Assembly: GCA_902611175.1 (NCBI GenBank)
Contig: CACLYQ010000008.1
Coordinates: 1-46,863, forward strand
Source of the DNA: an uncultured Pelagibacteraceae bacterium
Lineage (GTDB): Bacteria > Pseudomonadota > Alphaproteobacteria > Pelagibacterales > Pelagibacteraceae
Direction of reading: 5' to 3'
DNA length: 46,863 nt
The position numbers were made by a program, and so were the translations under genes. Positions 8,819 through 18,123 of the stretch are shown piece after piece. The notes beneath the pieces were generated by a model. The model ran no database searches, was not told where the DNA came from, and worked only from the letters and a program-made list of their open reading frames with translations. Positions within the stretch are counted from its first letter, which is position 1; each line of letters starts with the position of its first letter.

Positions 8819-9480
8819 TCTCTTTTACCAAAAATATTTGTACCTATCCTTATATATGTAGAACAATAATTAATTGCATCCTTAAAATCATTTGACATCC
8901 CCATACTCAGATGTTTTAAACCTATATTTTGACTACTATCCCTCATTTGAGAAAAAAAGTAATTATGATCCTTGTCAATTGGAGGAATACACATTAATCC
9001 TATTATATCTAAATTTAAGTTTTTACAAAATACAACAAAATCAATTAAATCTTTTTTGGAAACACCTGATTTTTGTTTTTCATCACCAATATTAACCTGT
9101 ATAAAATACTTTCTTTTTAAATTTAAACTTTCTTGTTCTTTTGATAATTTATTAGCCAATTTCTCGCTATCTAGAGAATGAATAAAATCAAAAAGCTTCA
9201 AAGCTGGTTTAACTTTATTTGATTGTAATTTACCAATTAAATGAAGATTTAAATTATATAAGTTTTTTGACCTAATTTCAGCCCATTTGTCTACAGCTTC
9301 CTGAATTTTATTCTCACCAAAATCTTTGTGACCATATTTTATTAATGGCATAATTTTATCCATATTAAATGTTTTAGAGACTGCAATTATCTTTGGCTCA
9401 AAATTGCAATTATTAATATTTTCAAATTTTTGCTTAACTTCTTCTTGAATTTTAAGTAAATTTTTAATTGTCTCATGCAT
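8815..9480 (-). CDS. yggS: YggS-family pyridoxal phosphate homeostasis protein
   Basis: PLP-binding protein of the YggS/PROSC family, which buffers free pyridoxal phosphate and affects amino-acid balance. The PLP lysine is in IIAVSKTFNMDKI near the N-terminus. GHKDFGENKIQEA, HLIGKLQSNKVK, GLMCIPP and LSMGMSNDFKDAI are all family landmarks. The 221-residue length is standard. Its ATG (9478-9480) abuts the ATG (9475-9477) of the divergent ThiE-like gene. Confidence 0.94.
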   Translation of the reverse strand: MHETIKNLLKIQEEVKQKFENINNCNFEPKIIAVSKTFNMDKIMPLIKYGHKDFGENKIQEAVDKWAEIRSKNLYNLNLHLIGKLQSNKVKPALKLFDFIHSLDSEKLANKLSKEQESLNLKRKYFIQVNIGDEKQKSGVSKKDLIDFVVFCKNLNLDIIGLMCIPPIDKDHNYFFSQMRDSSQNIGLKHLSMGMSNDFKDAINYCSTYIRIGTNIFGKRD

Positions 9481-10017
9481 TATAAAGTTCCAAAAAAATA
9501 TTATTTTTTAAACAAATTTAAAAAAAGCGAAATAAATAATATAAAAAATAATATTGCTATAATTTACAGAAATTACAATAAAAAATATTGTTTATCAGAA
9601 ATAATAAAATTAAGAAAATTTTGTAACAACAAAAATATAAAATTAATAATTGCAAATAATTTTAAGATTGCATTAAAAGTAAGGGCCGATGGAGCATATA
9701 TACCGTCTTTCAACAAGGATATAAAGCATCTAAGCTATCAACTAAGACAAAATTTTATTGTTTTAGGTTCAGCACATAATATTAAAGAATTAAGAATTAA
9801 GGAGAAGCAAAAAGTATCTGTGGTATTTATATCATCTATTTTTAAAAAAAATAAAAATTATCTTGGTAAATTCCGCTTCATGAATTTAAAGAAAATGACA
9901 AAAAGAAAAGTTGTTGCTTTAGGAGGTATTAAAAAAGAAAATATTAAAATTGTTAAAGTTTTGAATTGCTTTGGATATGCAGGAATTTCTTTTTTCAAAA
10001 AAAAAGGCCCCGATTAA
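9475..10017 (+). CDS. ThiE/TenI-like thiamine phosphate synthase family protein
   Basis: A short (180 aa) TIM-barrel-type protein resembling ThiE/TenI. VRADGAYIPSFNKD corresponds to the GADGVHLG region, FIVLGSAHNIKEL to the GxSxH strand, and VVALGGIKKENIKIV to the C-terminal phosphate-binding GGI. Several ThiE catalytic motifs are altered, so catalysis is uncertain; it could be a TenI-like or regulatory protein. The stop codon falls in the loop of the porin terminator hairpin. Divergent start codons with yggS leave no intergenic space. Confidence 0.7.
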   Translation: MHYKVPKKYYFLNKFKKSEINNIKNNIAIIYRNYNKKYCLSEIIKLRKFCNNKNIKLIIANNFKIALKVRADGAYIPSFNKDIKHLSYQLRQNFIVLGSAHNIKELRIKEKQKVSVVFISSIFKKNKNYLGKFRFMNLKKMTKRKVVALGGIKKENIKIVKVLNCFGYAGISFFKKKGPD

Positions 10018-10023
10018 GGGGCC
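9997..10023 (-). terminator. Rho-independent terminator of the porin gene
   Basis: Read on the minus strand, GGCCCC, a six-base loop and GGGGCC form a 6-bp all-G/C stem (10006-10011 with 10018-10023), followed by nine uridines (9997-10005). It lies 27 bases after the porin stop. The loop contains the stop codon of the opposite ThiE-like gene. G/C runs like this are otherwise almost absent from the window. Confidence 0.88.
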
Positions 10024-10049
10024 CTTTAATGATTTAAATTCCTAAATAA

Positions 10050-10991
10050 TTAGAAATTAAATACTAAATTAAGCTCGTATGCTTCTCTGTTGTTGCCATC
10101 AGTGTTTCCAATATTGTCTCCACTGTGCATTGAACCAGAAATTGATAGAGATCCCATAGTGTAAGACGCTGATACTGCTGAAGTATCTTGATCTTGACCT
10201 GAGTTAAACTCGATTTGGTGTGTACCGTAAGATACTGCTAAATCGTCATTAACTTGATATGAAATACCCATACCTGTTGATTCTCTGTCGTTAGTTGAAC
10301 CAGCTTGATCATTTTCTGATGTTTGTAGACCAACTGTGAAACCACCCATAGCATATGTAGCATACATAGTATGTTGCTCTTGTTTAGTTCCAGTTGTGTA
10401 CTCAACGTCACCTTGTGCATAACCAACAGTTAAACCATCAATACCTGTGTATGAAACACCAATATCGTGATATGAAACGTCAGTAACTGCATCAGCAGCG
10501 TTTGTGTAAGATGCAGCAAAATTTAATCCTGAATCATGTGAGTAGTTGTACAAGAAATTTTCATTTCCTCCACCACCACCTACTACATTCGTTTCTGCAC
10601 CAGTTAGAACATCCCATGGCTCTTCGTTAGCAGTTGGCATTACATCGTCTACTGCTCCTAAAGCTGAACTTCCACCGTGACCAGCAAAAGTTAATGTTCC
10701 TGCATCACCGAAATCAAAGCTGATTGAGTGACTATCTAATTGGTTAGTTGCATTGTTTTCAGATCCTTCAACCTCAAAACTTAGTGTAACTCCGATATCG
10801 TTTACATCACCTGAAGCAGATAATGTAAAAGAGTCACTCATTGACCAACCGTTACCAGAGACAGCTTTGTCATCACCGCCGCTGTAAGACATAGAAGCTG
10901 TACCAGTAGCTGATAAATCAGCAGCCGAAACAGATCCTGCTACTAGGGAACCTGCAAGTGCAGTTAACCCTACTTTTTTTAAGTTGTTCAT
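10050..10991 (-). CDS. Outer-membrane porin
   Basis: Predicted trimeric beta-barrel porin for passive uptake across the outer membrane. I chose the start at 10991, where a good GGAGT ribosome site precedes MNNLKKVGLTALAGSLVAGS. This gives a clean signal peptide cut after SVSA and a mature protein of about 290 residues. The mature part is rich in Gly, Ser, Thr and alternating hydrophobic residues and ends in LNLVFNF, the terminal phenylalanine used by the BAM machinery. The frame can be extended upstream to 11117, but that adds an implausible N-terminus. Its base composition is visibly more balanced than its neighbours, as expected for a highly expressed gene. Confidence 0.85.
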   Translation of the reverse strand: MNNLKKVGLTALAGSLVAGSVSAADLSATGTASMSYSGGDDKAVSGNGWSMSDSFTLSASGDVNDIGVTLSFEVEGSENNATNQLDSHSISFDFGDAGTLTFAGHGGSSALGAVDDVMPTANEEPWDVLTGAETNVVGGGGGNENFLYNYSHDSGLNFAASYTNAADAVTDVSYHDIGVSYTGIDGLTVGYAQGDVEYTTGTKQEQHTMYATYAMGGFTVGLQTSENDQAGSTNDRESTGMGISYQVNDDLAVSYGTHQIEFNSGQDQDTSAVSASYTMGSLSISGSMHSGDNIGNTDGNNREAYELNLVFNF

Positions 10992-11077
10992 ATTAATTAC
11001 TCCTTTTGTTTTAATATTAATATTAAACATGCAACTACTACCAAAAATGTACAAAAATAACGTCTTTATAGTCCGTA

Positions 11078-11106
11078 AAATTAAACTTAATATAAAAGTG
11101 TTGCAA
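11078..11106 (-). promoter_or_regulatory. Candidate sigma-70 promoter of the porin gene
   Basis: On the minus strand TTGCAA (11101-11106) is followed after 17 bases by TAATTT (11078-11083). This would give a 5' leader of roughly 80 bases before the ATG at 10991. The remaining part of the gap to 11203 (212 bases in total) is AT-rich and must also hold the promoter of the divergent lipoprotein gene; I see no other clear element. Confidence 0.33.
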
Positions 11107-11203
11107 AAATACACCATATTTTGGATAGAATTAGGGGTGTTTAAAAAATTAATACTAAAAAATTAAGCAATTTAAAAATATAAAATGTATACCATAAATT
11201 TAT

Positions 11204-11755
11204 ATGAGATTTTTGAAATTTTTTGAGAAAGCTACAATTATTGTCATCTGTTCGATCTTACTAAGTGCTTGTGGAGGCAAAGTCCCTGGAGCTGATGCAA
11301 GAAAAATTTCTCCAGACCCAAAAGAAAGAGTTAAGCAGAATATAGAACAGGGCAAGGGGTTCAGACTTACAAATTCTGCAAAAAATTCAGGAACTTTTGA
11401 TTTTGCAAGTTCAAATGAACTATGGAGAGCGTCTTTAGACACTTTAGAATTTATGCCTTTAGCTCTTGCTAACTATAGTGGAGGGATAATTGTAACAGAT
11501 TGGTATTCTGATGGAAATAATTCAGACGAGTCAGTTAAAATATCTATTCGATTCTTAAGTAATGAAGTTAGATCAGACGCTTTAGCAGTAAAAGTTTTTT
11601 ATAAAAATTGCGGCATGACTGATAATTGTAAAATTTCAGACAGATCAGGGGATTTGGCTGTCGAAATTTCACAAAAAATATTAAATAAAGCAGCAATTTA
11701 TGAAAAAGAAAAAGTTGGTAAAAATAAACCCTACATCATTTCTAATTCAGACTAA
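11204..11755 (+). CDS. DUF3576 domain lipoprotein
   Basis: Exported lipoprotein of unknown function, conserved in alphaproteobacteria upstream of leuS. The N-terminus has a hydrophobic segment ([16 protein letters not shown]) with the lipobox LSAC, so the mature protein would start at Cys23 or so and be anchored in a membrane. The body matches the DUF3576 pattern: [30 protein letters not shown], then a beta-rich C-terminus. Length is 183 residues. It is followed 23 bases later by leuS. Confidence 0.85.
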   Translation: MRFLKFFEKATIIVICSILLSACGGKVPGADARKISPDPKERVKQNIEQGKGFRLTNSAKNSGTFDFASSNELWRASLDTLEFMPLALANYSGGIIVTDWYSDGNNSDESVKISIRFLSNEVRSDALAVKVFYKNCGMTDNCKISDRSGDLAVEISQKILNKAAIYEKEKVGKNKPYIISNSD

Positions 11756-11778
11756 TTGTTAATAATCAAAAAATTACA

Positions 11779-14325
11779 GTGGAAAGATATAACTTTAAAA
11801 TAATCGAACAAAAATGGCAAAAGATTTGGGAAGAGGATAATTCATTCTTAACGAAAGTAGATAAAAGTAAAAAGAAATTTTATTGTTTAGAAATGTTTCC
11901 ATATCCATCAGGCAAAATTCATATGGGACATGTAAGAAATTATACTATAGGCGACGTGTTATCAAGATACAAAACTTTGAAAGGTTTTAATGTTCTTCAC
12001 CCTATGGGATGGGATGCATTTGGAATGCCAGCAGAAAACGCTGCAAGAGAAAATAATCTAAATCCTAAAGATTGGACAAATACAAACATTAACACTATGA
12101 AAAATCAGCTGAAGAAGCTTGGTCTTTCCATAGATTGGTCTAGAGAAATTTCTACTTGTTCAGAGGAATATTACAAACATCAACAATTGTTTTTTTTAGA
12201 GTTGTATGAAAAAGGATTAGTTTACAGGAAGGAAAATTATGTAAATTGGGATCCTATTGACGAAACAGTTTTAGCAAATGAGCAAGTTATTGATGGCAAA
12301 GGATGGAGATCTGGTGCCGTTGTCCAAAGAAAAAAGTTAAGTCAGTGGTTTTTTAATATTTCAAAATTTTCACAAGATTTACTTGATGGTCTAGAAGAAC
12401 TTGAAGCTTGGCCAAATAAAGTAAAGGTGATGCAGAAAAATTGGATAGGCAAATCATTTGGTTGTGAAATAGATTTTAAAATAGAGGGTAATTTACCCAT
12501 AAAAAATATTAAATGTTTTACTACAAGACCAGATACTTTATTTGGATTTTCATTTTTAGCATTATCAATTGATCATGAAGTTGCTGCATTTTATAAAAAT
12601 GATGAAAATTTTAAATTATTTAAGGAAGAATGCTCAAAGACAGGTACAACAGAAGAAGCTATTGCTGTTGGAGAAAAGATAGGTTTTAAAACGAGTTTAC
12701 TGGCTGTTAATCCCCTGAACCCTAAACAAAAAGTCCCTGTATATTTTGCAAATTTTGTATTAATGGATTACGGATTTGGAGCAGTATTTGGTTGTCCAGC
12801 ACACGACCAAAGAGATTTTGACTTTGCTAAGAAGTATAAATTAGGAATAAAAACTGTTGTAAGACCACATGATCAAGATGAGAGTTTCAAAGTAACGAAT
12901 GAAGCATATTCAGGACCAGGAATAATGATTAATTCAAATTTTCTTGATGGACTAGAGGCACCAGATCAGTCAATATTAAAGACAATTGATATACTTGAAG
13001 AAAAAAAAATAGGAAAAAAAAAAATTAATTACAGGTTAAAAGACTGGGGTGTTTCTAGACAGAGGTATTGGGGATGCCCAATACCAATTGCATACAACAA
13101 AGATAACAAGCCAGTTCCTATTCCTAAATCAATGTTACCAGTCAAATTACCAAATAAAATAGACCTCAAGAGTAAAGGAAATCCCTTAGATCATGATAAA
13201 GATTGGAAAGAAATTCAAATAAATGGACAAAAACTTAGAAGAGAAACAGATACATTGGATACATTTGTTTGTTCATCTTGGTACTATTTAAGATTTTGTT
13301 CTCCAAATGAAAATAAATATGGATTTAATTATGAAGATATAAATTACTGGATGCCTGTAGATCAATATATTGGTGGGGTTGAGCATGCAATATTGCATTT
13401 GCTTTACTCAAGATTTTTTATGAGAGCGATAAATTATAAAAATGATAATTTTAAATTTAAGGAGCCATTCAGTAATCTATTTACACAAGGAATGGTATGT
13501 CATGAAACATATAAGGATAAGAATAATTTATGGTTAAGCCCCGATGATGTAGAATTTAAAAATAACAAATATTACAAAATAGGTGAGAAGGAACATGAAG
13601 TAAAAGTTGGACCGTCTGAGTCAATGTCAAAGTCAAAAAAAAATGTGATAGATCCTGAAAAAATAATTAAAAATTACGGCGCTGATTCTGTTAGACTTTT
13701 TATTTTATCGGATAGCCCTCCCGAAAAAGATGTACAATGGTCTGAACAGGGAATGATATCATCTTATAAATTTATTCAAAAATTGTGGTTAATACATGAA
13801 GAAATCAAAAAAAAAGCAAAAGATAAAAAATTTGATAATAATTTAAATCAAGAGTTAGATATTTTTACTAACAAATTAATAGAAAAAATTACATTAAACC
13901 TAGAAAAATTTAATTATAATGTGATTGTTGCTAACATGTATGAAACTTATAATTTCTTATCTAGTTATCTTAAAAAAGAATATGTTGGTGAAAGTACATT
14001 GGAGAACTATAAAAAAATAATGATATGTTTCACACCTATAATACCGCATTTTTGCCACGAAATTCTTAGTGATTTAGGTGTTGATAATAATATAAATTGG
14101 CCTGAATATGACAAAAAATTAATACTAAATGATTACATTAACTTAGTTGTTCAAATCAACGGAAAAAAAAGAGCAATACACAAAACAACGAAAGATATTA
14201 ATGAGGAAAGTTTATTGAAAGATCTAAAGAATTTAAAAGCTTTAGATAAATATCTAACTAATAAGAACATTAAAAAAATTATATTTGTAAAAAATAGATT
14301 GATTAATATTTTATTAAATGATTAA
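11779..14325 (+). CDS. leuS: Leucyl-tRNA synthetase
   Basis: Class I aminoacyl-tRNA synthetase that charges leucine to tRNA-Leu. HMGH (HIGH box) is in [20 protein letters not shown]. The editing CP1 domain contains TTRPDTLFG and the AHDQRDFDF motif. The second ATP motif reads SMSKS in place of the common KMSKS; the second lysine that matters most is kept. Length is 848 residues. The start codon is GTG at 11779, and the frame ends eight bases into lptE. Confidence 0.98.
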   Translation: MERYNFKIIEQKWQKIWEEDNSFLTKVDKSKKKFYCLEMFPYPSGKIHMGHVRNYTIGDVLSRYKTLKGFNVLHPMGWDAFGMPAENAARENNLNPKDWTNTNINTMKNQLKKLGLSIDWSREISTCSEEYYKHQQLFFLELYEKGLVYRKENYVNWDPIDETVLANEQVIDGKGWRSGAVVQRKKLSQWFFNISKFSQDLLDGLEELEAWPNKVKVMQKNWIGKSFGCEIDFKIEGNLPIKNIKCFTTRPDTLFGFSFLALSIDHEVAAFYKNDENFKLFKEECSKTGTTEEAIAVGEKIGFKTSLLAVNPLNPKQKVPVYFANFVLMDYGFGAVFGCPAHDQRDFDFAKKYKLGIKTVVRPHDQDESFKVTNEAYSGPGIMINSNFLDGLEAPDQSILKTIDILEEKKIGKKKINYRLKDWGVSRQRYWGCPIPIAYNKDNKPVPIPKSMLPVKLPNKIDLKSKGNPLDHDKDWKEIQINGQKLRRETDTLDTFVCSSWYYLRFCSPNENKYGFNYEDINYWMPVDQYIGGVEHAILHLLYSRFFMRAINYKNDNFKFKEPFSNLFTQGMVCHETYKDKNNLWLSPDDVEFKNNKYYKIGEKEHEVKVGPSESMSKSKKNVIDPEKIIKNYGADSVRLFILSDSPPEKDVQWSEQGMISSYKFIQKLWLIHEEIKKKAKDKKFDNNLNQELDIFTNKLIEKITLNLEKFNYNVIVANMYETYNFLSSYLKKEYVGESTLENYKKIMICFTPIIPHFCHEILSDLGVDNNINWPEYDKKLILNDYINLVVQINGKKRAIHKTTKDINEESLLKDLKNLKALDKYLTNKNIKKIIFVKNRLINILLND

Positions 14326-14770
14326 AAAAATTTTTATAACATTGTTAGTTCTATTATTATTTGGTTGTTCTTATAAACCAATTCATTCAGGGTCAGAATA
14401 TGGTTTCTCTTTTGAGAGTATTAGTTCAAGTGGAAATAGCCAAATTAACAGAGTGGTTACTAACAACCTAGAGAGGATTAAAGGCAAAAATATCAAATAC
14501 AAAATAAATTTTAATTCAGCAAAAGAAAAGAAAATAATATCTAAAGATGCTCAAGGAGATCCATCAATTTTTGAACTAAAAATTTTAATAAATTTTCAAA
14601 TCATTGAAAATAAGAAGGTAATATTAGACAACACTCTAATTAAAAAAAATACTTATAATAATATATCTGACAAATTTGAACTCGAAAAATATGAAGATAT
14701 AGTTACAAAAAATCTAGCATCTAATATAGCATTATCAATATTAAACACAATTTCAAATGTTGGAAAATGA
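14318..14770 (+). CDS. lptE: LptE-like LPS-assembly lipoprotein
   Basis: Small lipoprotein of the position and type expected for LptE, the plug of the LptD lipopolysaccharide translocon. The signal peptide ends in the lipobox [13 protein letters not shown]. The rest (150 residues) is a low-similarity alpha/beta protein. The order leuS-lptE-holA is standard for proteobacteria and is the main support, since LptE diverges quickly. It overlaps leuS by eight bases and holA by four. Confidence 0.75.
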   Translation: MIKKIFITLLVLLLFGCSYKPIHSGSEYGFSFESISSSGNSQINRVVTNNLERIKGKNIKYKINFNSAKEKKIISKDAQGDPSIFELKILINFQIIENKKVILDNTLIKKNTYNNISDKFELEKYEDIVTKNLASNIALSILNTISNVGK

Positions 14771-15741
14771 TTCTAAAAGCTTTTGAAGTACAAAAAGTAA
14801 AATCTAAATATAATATTTATTTGTTATATGGCGAAAACGAAGGATATAAATCTCAAGTATTAAATGATGTGTTTATTAGTAATTTTAAAGGTGAAATTGT
14901 TAAGTCCGATGAAAATGAAATATTAAAAAATGAAGATAACTTTATATCTAAAATTTTAAACAAATCTTTATTTGATGAAAGGAAAATATTTATAATAAAT
15001 AAAGTATCTGATAAATTTTTAGGTATTATTACTGAAATAATTGACAGAAACCTTAGTGATATAATTGTTATTTTAAACTGTGGGAAACTTGAGAAAAAAT
15101 CAAAAATTAGGAAACTTTTTGAAAATTCAAAAAATTTAGCAATAACTCCTTTTTATGAAGATAATTATCAAAGTTTATTATCAATAATGAATGAATTTTT
15201 AAGCGCTGGTAAGATTATAATTTCGCAAGAAGCAAAAAATTTAATAATTGAAAGATCAGCAGGCGATAGAAGAAATTTAAAAAATGAATTAGAAAAAATA
15301 AAAAATTTATCACTTTCTAAAAATGTAATAACAAATGAAAATGTTGACGAAATCACAAGCATTACTGAAAACTATTCAGTATTTGATTTGGTCGATAACT
15401 ATTTGCAAAAGAATAAAAAGAAAGTTTCAAATATTTTAAACGAAAATAATTATTCAAATGAAGATTGTATATTAATTATAAGAACAATTTTAAGCAGATC
15501 CAAAAGATTACTAAAATTAGTAGAGATTTTCGAGAAAAATGACAACATTGATCATGTTATATCTTCTTTTAAACCACCAATATTTTGGAAAGAGAAAGAA
15601 AGTGTTAAAAAACAAATAAATGGGTGGAAAAGCAAAGAAGTGAGAGAGCTTATTTATAAAACCAATGAAACTGAAGTTTTAATTAAAAAAAACTTTAATA
15701 ATTCAGCAAATTTTATTTCTGACCTAATCAGTAATTATTAA
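14767..15741 (+). CDS. holA: DNA polymerase III subunit delta
   Basis: Clamp-loader subunit that opens the beta sliding clamp. The N-terminus (YLLYGENEGYKSQVLNDV) is the degenerate nucleotide-binding fold typical of HolA, without a working P-loop. The conserved middle SAGDRRNLKNELEKI and the C-terminal helical collar (RSKRLLKLVEIFEK, PPIFWKEKESVKKQI) follow. Length 324 is standard. Its stop overlaps the stop of parB on the opposite strand by four bases. Confidence 0.93.
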   Translation: MILKAFEVQKVKSKYNIYLLYGENEGYKSQVLNDVFISNFKGEIVKSDENEILKNEDNFISKILNKSLFDERKIFIINKVSDKFLGIITEIIDRNLSDIIVILNCGKLEKKSKIRKLFENSKNLAITPFYEDNYQSLLSIMNEFLSAGKIIISQEAKNLIIERSAGDRRNLKNELEKIKNLSLSKNVITNENVDEITSITENYSVFDLVDNYLQKNKKKVSNILNENNYSNEDCILIIRTILSRSKRLLKLVEIFEKNDNIDHVISSFKPPIFWKEKESVKKQINGWKSKEVRELIYKTNETEVLIKKNFNNSANFISDLISNY

Positions 15742-16589
15742 TAATATTCTTTTATTACTTTAATAATTCTGTCTAATTGATCATTATCTTTAAACTCAAA
15801 AGTTAGATATCCTGAATTATTCTTATTATTTTTTAATGAGACTCTCATACCAATTTTTTCTGTTAGATCATTTTCTATAGAAGTTATGTTTGGATCTTTT
15901 GATTTTAAAACCTTTTTGTTTCCGTACTTTAAAAGTCTTACTAAATTCTCTGTTTGTCTAACAGATAAGTTTTTTTTAATAATTTTTTCGACTAAGACAA
16001 CAACATTCTCTAAACCAATTAAAATTTTAGCATGACCTTGGCTAAGCTTATTCTCTCTGATTAAATTCAAAATTTTTTCAGGTAAGCTAAGTAATCTTAA
16101 TGAGTTTGAAATATGAGACCTGCTTTTGCCAATAAATTTAGAGACTTTATCTTGATCATAATTAAATTTTTCTATTAAGTTTTTATAGCTCTCAGCTTCT
16201 TCAATCGGATTAAGGTCTTTTCTCTGAACATTTTCAATAATTGCTAGTTCTAGAGATTTTAAATCATTAGCAGAAATAATTACAACTGGAACTTCATTTA
16301 ATCCTGCCATTTGAGCGGCTTGCCATCTTCGTTCACCCGCAATTAATTCAAATTTATCACTTTGGTCATCTGACTTTCTAACTATCAATGGTTGGATAAT
16401 ACCTCTTTCTTTTATTGAGTTTGTAAGATCATCTAATGAATTTTTTTCGAATGATTTCCTCGGCTGGTTTTTGTTTGGTACTATTGAACTTATTGAGATT
16501 TTATCTTTTGATGTTTTAATCTCAGAATCTCCTATTAAAGATGATAAACCTCTTCCTAGACCTTTTTTATTTTTAAAAGGATTAATCAT
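15738..16589 (-). CDS. parB: Chromosome-partitioning protein ParB
   Basis: CTP-dependent DNA clamp that loads at parS and spreads to organise the origin region. The N-terminus has GLGRGLSSLIGD, the ParA-stimulating peptide. The CTP-binding motif is in ELIAGERRWQAAQMAG, followed by ENVQRKDLNPIEEA and the helix-turn-helix KVSKFIGKSRSHISNSLRLL that reads parS. A C-terminal dimerisation domain completes 283 residues. It overlaps the parA stop by ATGA. A perfect parS site lies about 1.5 kb away, inside rsmG. Confidence 0.98.
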   Translation of the reverse strand: MINPFKNKKGLGRGLSSLIGDSEIKTSKDKISISSIVPNKNQPRKSFEKNSLDDLTNSIKERGIIQPLIVRKSDDQSDKFELIAGERRWQAAQMAGLNEVPVVIISANDLKSLELAIIENVQRKDLNPIEEAESYKNLIEKFNYDQDKVSKFIGKSRSHISNSLRLLSLPEKILNLIRENKLSQGHAKILIGLENVVVLVEKIIKKNLSVRQTENLVRLLKYGNKKVLKSKDPNITSIENDLTEKIGMRVSLKNNKNNSGYLTFEFKDNDQLDRIIKVIKEYY

Positions 16590-17386
16590 GCTGCACTTTC
16601 TACTTGCTTATCTTGCTCTAAAAATTCGTCTGTAAATTTAAAATAAGCCTTGCTACCTGGGCAAATCTTATCATAGAGAAGTACTGGTATTCCATGAGAT
16701 GGTGCTTCAGATAATCTTACATTTCTTGGAACAGCTGTTGAATAAACTTTTTCTTTAAAATAGTTTCTTGCCTCAAGCTCAACCTGACCTGAAAGCTTAT
16801 TTCTTTTATCGAACATAGTTAGGAGAATTCCTCTAATCTCTAAATGAGGATTTAAATTGGATTTTATCCTATCAATGGTTTTCATCAATTGGGTTAGTCC
16901 CTCAAGCGCAAAGAATTCTGTCTGAAGAGGTACTACTAAAGCATCAGAGGCCACTAAAGCCATAATTGTAAGTAAGCTTAATGATGGGGGGCAGTCTATA
17001 ATTATATAATCATATGATGCTCCAGAATCATTTAAATTAGCGCTTAATTCGTCCTTTAATTTGAAAGCTCTACGACTATCTCCCGCTGTCTCTAGTTCTA
17101 GTCCTGATAAATCTACATTGGAAGTTATAATATTTAAATTTTGAAAATCTGTTGCTGTAATCACATCTGAAATTTTTTTATTTCCGTTTAACACATTGTA
17201 GATTGTTGCATCAGAATTTGTAGTGTTTGACAATCCAAGCCCAGTAGTAGCGTTTCCTTGAGGATCAAGATCAATGACGAGTATTTTTTTTCCTTTCATA
17301 GATAGTCCAGCAGCAAGATTGATAACGGTAGTTGTTTTTCCCACTCCACCCTTTTGATTTATAACCGATATTATTTTTTTATTCAT
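16586..17386 (-). CDS. parA: Chromosome-partitioning ATPase ParA
   Basis: Deviant Walker-type ATPase that moves ParB-parS complexes along the nucleoid. Walker A is VINQKGGVGKTTTVINLA, with the signature lysine. VIDLDPQGNATTGL is motif A-prime and DYIIIDCPPSLSLLT is Walker B. Length is 266 residues. It lies 77 bases after rsmG in an otherwise nearly gapless operon; this AT-rich gap (17387-17463) may hold an extra promoter, but none is clear. Confidence 0.98.
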   Translation of the reverse strand: MNKKIISVINQKGGVGKTTTVINLAAGLSMKGKKILVIDLDPQGNATTGLGLSNTTNSDATIYNVLNGNKKISDVITATDFQNLNIITSNVDLSGLELETAGDSRRAFKLKDELSANLNDSGASYDYIIIDCPPSLSLLTIMALVASDALVVPLQTEFFALEGLTQLMKTIDRIKSNLNPHLEIRGILLTMFDKRNKLSGQVELEARNYFKEKVYSTAVPRNVRLSEAPSHGIPVLLYDKICPGSKAYFKFTDEFLEQDKQVESAA

Positions 17387-17463
17387 TTTTTTTCTAATTT
17401 TTTTGTTTTATTAATATACTTGTACACATTTTATATTTTTTAATTTTAAAATAAGAAAATTTT

Positions 17464-18123
17464 TCATTTTTTTTTTTTAATAATTGTTTTTTTTTTTAAA
17501 TTTGAGATTTTTACAATTGTTGACTCTTTATTTGTTAGACTTTTTTTTTCCTCATAATCAAATATCCAAAGTTTAAACGCATCATTTAATAATTTTTTTC
17601 CACTCTCCCCCAAAAATAAAATAATATACTTAAAATATTTAAAATTAGCCTTCGCCATTTCAAAAATAATTGGTAATGGCTTAAAAGCCCGACAAATTAT
17701 TACGTCAGTAATCAAATTTGCTTCCTGAAAAATATTTTTTTGATGAATTTCTGAATTTAAATTGTATTTTTTTGACATTTCTTTTATGAAATTACTTTTA
17801 TGGTAACTTTTTTCATAAAAAATTACCTTAAATAGGGGTTTTTTTGGTTTCATCAAAATACCTAAAACTATGCCAGGGAGTCCAGCGCCTGAACCAATAT
17901 CGGTACAAACTTTTATATCATTTTTATCAATAAATTCAATAGTTTGCGCACTATCTGCTATATGCCTTGTTTTTATTGACTTTTCTGTGTTTCTGCTGAT
18001 TAAATTAATTCTTCTATTCCTTAAAATTATTTGATTTGAATAATCTTCAAGCTCTTCTGATGTTTCACGTGAAACATTTGAAGCTATTCTTTTTTCTAAT
18101 TTTAAAAAATTCGAATCAATCAA
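17464..18123 (-). CDS. rsmG: 16S rRNA (guanine-527-N7) methyltransferase RsmG
   Basis: Methylates G527 of 16S rRNA in the small subunit. The SAM-binding motif is [18 protein letters not shown]. Conserved [17 protein letters not shown] precedes it and [13 protein letters not shown] follows. The C-terminus ends in a lysine-rich run. Residues 18-23 (VSRETS) are encoded by a perfect parS palindrome, so the early part of the gene doubles as a centromere. It overlaps mnmG by four bases. Confidence 0.95.
   Translation of the reverse strand: MIDSNFLKLEKRIASNVSRETSEELEDYSNQIILRNRRINLISRNTEKSIKTRHIADSAQTIEFIDKNDIKVCTDIGSGAGLPGIVLGILMKPKKPLFKVIFYEKSYHKSNFIKEMSKKYNLNSEIHQKNIFQEANLITDVIICRAFKPLPIIFEMAKANFKYFKYIILFLGESGKKLLNDAFKLWIFDYEEKKSLTNKESTIVKISNLKKKTIIKKKK
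18061..18076. promoter_or_regulatory. parS centromere site
   Basis: TGTTTCACGTGAAACA, a perfect 16-bp palindrome identical to the widely conserved bacterial parS consensus. It is inside rsmG, about 1.5 kb from parB and about 7.4 kb from the probable origin. It is the only full copy I see in the window. ParB should load here with CTP and spread. Confidence 0.95.

Noticed and set aside
10992..11117. N-terminal extension of the porin frame
   Set aside because: The internal ATG at 10991 has a ribosome site and begins a clean signal peptide; the extension reads promoter sequence.
17387..17463. Possible small RNA or promoter between rsmG and parA
   Set aside because: AT-rich with homopolymer runs; no convincing -35/-10 pair, hairpin or coding frame.
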